From: Lunularia cruciata
Lineage: Eukaryota > Streptophyta > Marchantiopsida > Lunulariales > Lunulariaceae
Direction of reading: 5' to 3'
Length of the DNA: 64,000 nt
Assembly: GCA_948567375.1 (NCBI GenBank)
Contig: OX419762.1
Location: 58,013,034 to 58,077,033 of the forward strand
Positions 58,301 through 64,000 of the stretch are shown in pieces (within the stretch, counting starts at the first letter, position 1; every line of letters begins with the position of its first letter). Position numbers and translations under genes: made by a program. A model generated the notes under the pieces. The model was given only the letters and a program-made list of their open reading frames with translations. It ran no database searches and was not told the origin of the DNA.

Positions 58301-61300
58301 TAAGTTGTCACTTCGAGAGAGAGAGAAAGAAAGAAAGAAAGATCGAGGAAGGAACCAGAACTCTTCTAGAAACGGACGAAATCCAAATCTCAAACGGGGC
58401 TAATTTAGAGGGGGACTAAAGATGGCATGGCGAACATGTTGCTGCTGCTATCTATGGAGGCGTTCAAAACGATAGCTAAAGTGGGCTAAAAATGGAAGCA
58501 TCTCTCTTGGGGGTTCTTGACGAGAGTTGCCTTTTTGGGACTGGCCCTGGTTTTGGAGGGAGACAACAGACACAAGTGTTTGAATTTTGAAGTTGCTGCT
58601 GGTGCTGGTCACGATCTTGTCTCCATTCTCGAAGTAGACTCAAAGAAAGTCATGAGTCTAAGGACGACCCATTTTTGTCAACGATTTGATTACATTCACG
58701 TTTCTTTCTCGAGTTCTTGTTCTGCGAGTAACTCATGGATCAACGCAAAGGTTATTTGACGTTGAAACTCTTGTGTTGTTGTATGTAAGTTGGACACTGT
58801 TGAACCTTTTCAAATTGGACCTGTGTGGACATTGTTTATCAATCGATTCATTGTTTGTGTTCGTGTCGATATGTTGCTTTCTAACTTTGAAATGTAATTA
58901 AAATCTTGTATTATTAACTAGGTTATATTAAATGTACTTAAGTGATTACGATTATTCGTTACGTATCTACCCAGTTTAGCATATTAATGAGTGATAAAAT
59001 ATGAGAACTTACCACGTTATGGTAACTGCTACTAAGGTCTCATTATTTTGACTCATATCTATCATAAAAGTTTAATTTCATAGAATTTCCTTTTGGTGAC
59101 GAGTTCTCGTACTCAAAGAGATAAAATTCCATACAATTTACTATAATAAATATATCTGAAATCTTCATCAGTTCAGGAAAGAAATACAATTTCCCCTTCA
59201 TGACCAGAAACCTTTTCAATTAGAGTAATTATAGATTTTATCTTTACAGATTTGAGCCTTGTATGTATCCAATTGCAATCTCATTATTTGAGTGTGCATA
59301 TAGTTCTTAATCTGTATCTTGTCATAAACCATTAATCAGAATTCAATTATAGCGAAGAGTTAACAAGATGCTAGAAATAAACTTAATGTAGAATTTACAA
59401 TGTAAAATGTAAAATACAATATAGGTATTCTAGTCTTGAAGCTATAAGTAAATTTCCGACCGTAACTTCGGTCAGATTGACATATTGTAGTGGTCGTGAT
59501 TTAAACTAGTAAAAAAGAATTTGTTGTGCTTTCTAGATTTTGAGGGGTTGTTCATATACTTCAGCCCGTTCTCTTCAGAAAAAAAATTTCATCAAATACT
59601 TTTCCCTATATGTATTAAATTAAATTTATTGAGAACATAAAGAGTTCATACCTTAAAAGAAGGTAAATAAAATCAGATACTATAAAAAAAATTATTAGTC
59701 GTTAACGAAGATATTGTTTCAGTGTACAATGCATCCACAAGAAAAAAAACAAATAGTTAATGCAGGAAAGGCTTGATGATCTTGGCATTGATGCTCCTTT
59801 GTGGGTTTGATAAGCTTAGACCTTACACTCCATTATTTGCAAACCTTTTATCAGAAAACTATAAATCAAATATAAACCTTCTAATTATTTTCCAAGAAAT
59901 ATGCAAAATATTCAAAGAGTATGGAATAACAAGAAGCTTTCAAGATCTTGAACAAGAAGCAACTGTTTATGTACTTACTTCATATTTTCCATATTGAAAG
60001 GACTTATGTCTGTACAATCATTAAAGCAAGTGATAAGCTAACTGATGTTGGTACAACCAACAAAGCAAGAATTCATTATAACAATAAATAAATATCAACT
60101 AGTGAATCTCCAAATCCAAACCTTGATATAAACATGCTAGATAAGAAATTCTCTGGATTCATGGTAATTTTTCATGAATAAAAGGAACTTTTCAATCTGG
60201 TTCTTCTTTTTTATCGATGTGCTTTATTCTCAATAAAATTCTTCAAGTTCACATTTGAACTAAAAAGGAAATATGTATCTTATAAAGTACATATACTATG
60301 AAACAGAATGTAGGGTTTTGGATAGCAGGCTGAATATCTATAAGCTTACTAAAACTGCTCTCTGGATGTTCATATTGTATTCTACTACATCTTTACTGGA
60401 GAAAATCTATCTTAACCCAAATTAAATTTGAAGAAAGATAAACGTTCAAAATAGATAGATTTATCAATCAAAACTATATATATATCACTATGGCCCCGAC
60501 ATCCTTCGCTTCCACATACATTTGTATTAAACGGTCTCTTAAATTCCGAAGGAATTTGTATGAATGGTCATGACTGTACTGACAACTTCAATTTATACAT
60601 GTGTTTCCCTTAGAACGCTGTAAAGTTAAAAGCCCCTTTGGTGTTGATAGAATATCACAAGCTAATATTCCTAGCGGCTAGTATACTCGGGAACGTCTTT
60701 CATCTTTAGTCACCTTTTCAAATCTATGGTGAAGCGAGACTCACCATACTTATATACTTTTCTCTCCCAAGTCCTGGAGACTATTCTTTGGGGAAGTTTG
60801 GTTTCTCCATCTCTCATTTTTTCACTTCGTAGTCAAATACAGTATATGGAACAAACCCACTTGGAAAAGGAAGAAAAGAAAGTTCTAATGATATCATAAT
60901 ATTACTAAAGTGCTGATCCCAAATGCATTTTGCATGTCTCACAGAGTGATAGTAATAGTAGCAGACGTTTACTCTCAAAGCATAAATTTCCGGGAAAGCA
61001 ACGAATAAATACTACCACTACTTGAACTTTGGGGCTGATGGACCATCCCGTCAACGGACAAAATCGAGAGGTAAAGGGAGCACATGTAAACCCACGTTTC
61101 CAGCCCTTTGTGCATTTGTAAAGCTGGTTTCATTCATTCGTTCTATCACTGTTTATCATACTTTACATGCATATGCTTCATTTAGATCACCCAAACAGAA
61201 GTTCCCTCCCTACTGTGATCGATTGATTGCAGAACCCAAGACAGATATTTCGCATCTTGGACTCGACTAAAACTTGGACAACTCGGGAGCAGAACAGCTA

Positions 61301-64000
61301 TCACACTTCCAAGGTTGATCGTAATCACGTCAACCAACCACCCCCCACATCTTTAGATTCCAATATTACCAAAAGGAAGTCAAGAGTTCTCTCTACTCAT
61401 AGAGTGAATAGCAACCAACACTATCCAAAACACATGGAAAGCGGCTTCCAAGAGATGGAGGATGAACATGAGGTTTGTTCTTTTTGATAATCCATTTTTT
61501 CTCTATCCATCTTAACCACAGTCCCTGACCCGACCAGGTCGTCCATGATTGCAAGCACTTTTTAGAACGATAAGGATGAGAGGCAGCAAAGGGACGAGGA
61601 ATAGGAACTAGCAAGCTCCAGGGTTCTGCACCAGAATGGGTAAAAATATCCCCTGATGGAGATGTATGGATAAATCGCTTGGATAGGTGCATTTTTCTTA
61701 GTCTGGTGCGAAAGTTCTCTAGCTTATGACAAGGATTTGATGTAAAATCTGTGGCAAGAAAAAGTTAGTTCTTGTCACAAGTCACTTGCCAATAGAGGAA
61801 TGTAGAAGAAAAATCAAGTCCTAGGTTGGAACATCTCCTAGGTCTTCAGGTAGCTCATGTCTCATCCTGCTGGATAGGGTGAATATTTCGTTCGTTTCTC
61901 CTACATACCTCGAGTGTTTAGTTTGCGATTTACGTCACCATCAACTTAGGTCCATAATAACATCTGGTCATCTTTTAATGACTGGGGCAACAATACTACG
62001 AACAAGTAATCTCGAAAATCGGAAAGTGAAAAGAGAGCAAAGTGAGAAGATGAATATATTACACCATGTCTTATAAAATGAAATAAAAGACAACACTTGT
62101 ATTTTTGCACCTAAAGAAGCAATTACAAAGAGAGTCCTTGTAACATTATAACACGCATCTTAGTTTAATTGGATACTTTGTGATAATTCAAGTACTCTCT
62201 TAGCAAAACTTTGACATTGGGGTCTCGACCTAACAAGTACTGTGCGGAACTAGTTAGCGCCTGAATGGGATGAGGTCTGATCGTAAACTACATTTGCAGT
62301 AATTGGGTCCTAAATAGCGAGATTAAAGACCTTTTGGGCAGAGAGGAAAAGAGAGTAGTTGACATAATTTTTTGAGATAAATGAATAAATATAAAAATAC
62401 AATCTAATATGAAATAAAGATGTAATACCGTAGTCGACTGCAAGGGATTTAATCTTTTATTCATCAACCCGGTAGTGGATCAGACCTAAATGGTGCTCGG
62501 GGGAATCTTTTAGATATAGCGCCGAACTCGCGGGTAAACATGGGATCCATCGAACTTTACTGGACTTTTAAGGGAAGCTTTCGATAAAGTTCTCCTACGG
62601 AATCATGCCCGCAAGTTCGATTGCCGACGAGGTTCTCTAGATCCACCCGCCGAGAATCCTCGAAATCCGCCGGGAAAACCCGCACGATTTTCCATACTTC
62701 CGGTATACTGTACCTTTTATACGGTTCTTTTAGACCCGTTCAGCAATCTTTGTATATTTCTGTCTGGTTTAGTATACAGAAGCCCAAGCCCATGACAAAC
62801 CACTTTATTTTATAATTATTTAACAAGTGACTGACATTCCGCCAGGCTAACTTTTTGAGTAATATAGAAGGTATGTTGAACCCTTACTTTTTGACTTGTA
62901 ACCTATTTTAATGTTCGAGATGAATACCTTACTTAATCCGAACTCTGTTTTACGACCATGACGGTATTCTAAGATGATGGTACGAATTTCATTGAAATTT
63001 TCCTAATCCAACTTTAAGTAGGTTGGGTTCGAATTTGCGATTCTTACAGACTATGCTTCTAAAAGTACCTGCACAAATTTGGGGTCATTTGACTTGTCTA
63101 AGATGCCCAGGAATCTTTCTGCAATTAATTTAACAAGGCAATTTACTAGTACAATAAATATACAATCATGGAAACTATTTAATGTAGATTATAATCAAAA
63201 TCTCTCAAGTGCACTGTGTCGGTAATCTATGCTCACGCCAGTAAACTTACGGTCAGTCGTAATAATTTAAGTATCAGGAATATATTAGAGTTATCATAGG
63301 ATAAAGGTTTGTCATTCATTAATGTTCCTTCGCTTGATGTAAGAGAATCGTTAACTATATGTTTTAGTTACATTTTTCCTTACATATAGGGAGAGTGTGG
63401 AGAAGGGAGAGGAGAGGGAGAGATGTGAGAAGAAATATCATATGACTTCGTGAACATAAGTGTTTATTTTCACTAGTTGCAGATAGATAAACTAGAAATA
63501 CCGAATGTATTGAACTAAGTACATCATAGAGGTGAATTAATTCGCACTTGTTTTAATGGATAAATTCATGTACAATTTAGATTATCCAAAGTTGAGTTAT
63601 TTTAATGAATTAACAAGAACAAAAGAAAGGCGACCGCGTAGGAAACACGAAGGATGGGAAGACCCCATCAAGCCGTACAATTAACAAGAACTGGTGCTAC
63701 TTCTTGACCTCTGCAATATATCACAGTGAGAGAAGATTAAATTAGCATAATCAGCTTAAATCAACTACTTAAATAGCGCTCGAGCATGTCCTTTTCAGCA
63801 CTCTTACCTTCCCGTTTTCGCTTTGCTAGAAGAAGAAAATTCGGTCTCTAACATGACGGTTGATCCGGTCTTCACCATACAGTACAGAACCCAAAGATCT
63901 GTAATTAACTCAAGTTAAACTAACAAGAATATCCCACCTAATCTACTAATCTCGATATTTTGTAATAATTTAGTACCCATCCGGATTCCGGGATTGGTTC
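58301..64000. other. AT-rich spacer
   Basis: A GA-rich then GAAA-type purine microsatellite lies at 58315-58342. The rest is AT-rich with only short open stretches (for example 59773-59997 and 61227-61487 on +), none recognisable. A dispersed repeat copy lies at 63626-63678. Confidence 0.4.
63626..63678 (-). repeat. Short dispersed repeat, copy 2
   Basis: Reverse complement of 38827-38880 with a few substitutions; shared blocks include TCTTCCCATCCTT and CTACGCGGT. Confidence 0.6.

Noticed and set aside
1-64000. CRISPR arrays, operons, rRNA genes, prokaryotic mobile elements
   Set aside because: None seen; the gene structures are clearly eukaryotic with GT-AG introns.

Overview
The window looks like nuclear DNA of a land plant. 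The evidence is a MAP65 cytokinesis protein, a plastid-targeted aldo/keto reductase and a U-box/ARM ubiquitin ligase, all with many GT-AG introns, next to a block of degenerate Ty3/gypsy retrotransposons. A moss or another bryophyte fits best to my eye (compact intron-rich genes beside gypsy islands), but this is an inference and not shown by any one feature. All boundaries and counts were read by eye.

Bases 1-24140 are a nested retroelement island with at least four layers. (1) A gypsy element D of family C lies on + (pol 21172-22975, 3' LTR to 24140); its left half is probably beyond base 1. (2) A tandem chromovirus array B/B' on the minus strand interrupts D. B and B' share one LTR (12797-13780). 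(3) Two copies of an unusual 3.8-kb unit, called A here, sit inside B' (165-11775, + strand) and inside B (16726-20493, minus strand). Each has a TG...CA end pair and a 5-bp target duplication. Each carries one long coiled-coil ORF behind a TATA box. I see no LTRs and no pol genes. (4) A complete but decayed gypsy element C (3033-10850, minus strand) inserted into A1, exactly in the stop codon of the A1 ORF. Because the A2 copy is unoccupied it acts as an empty-site control for that insertion.

Bases 24141-31490 are mostly unassigned, with one possible small membrane-protein exon (26748-27011, minus strand).

Bases 31491-53598 are genic. A three-exon U-box/ARM-repeat E3 ligase lies on + (31491-37299; 1003 aa). 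A twelve-exon plastid aldo/keto reductase lies on + (39790-46004; 407 aa) and includes a 17-nt microexon that carries the catalytic Tyr. Its largest intron holds a tRNA-Gly(UCC) gene on the opposite strand and a decayed tRNA-Ser(GCU). A twelve-exon MAP65 gene lies on the minus strand (49628-53598; 670 aa). All three reconstructions keep frame across every junction. Introns and spacers hold several local duplications and a dispersed repeat shared by the U-box intron and the 46.4-kb spacer.

Bases 53599-64000 are AT-rich spacer with microsatellites and no gene I can support. The three host genes are functionally unrelated (ubiquitination, plastid redox, microtubule bundling), and nothing suggests an operon or cluster.
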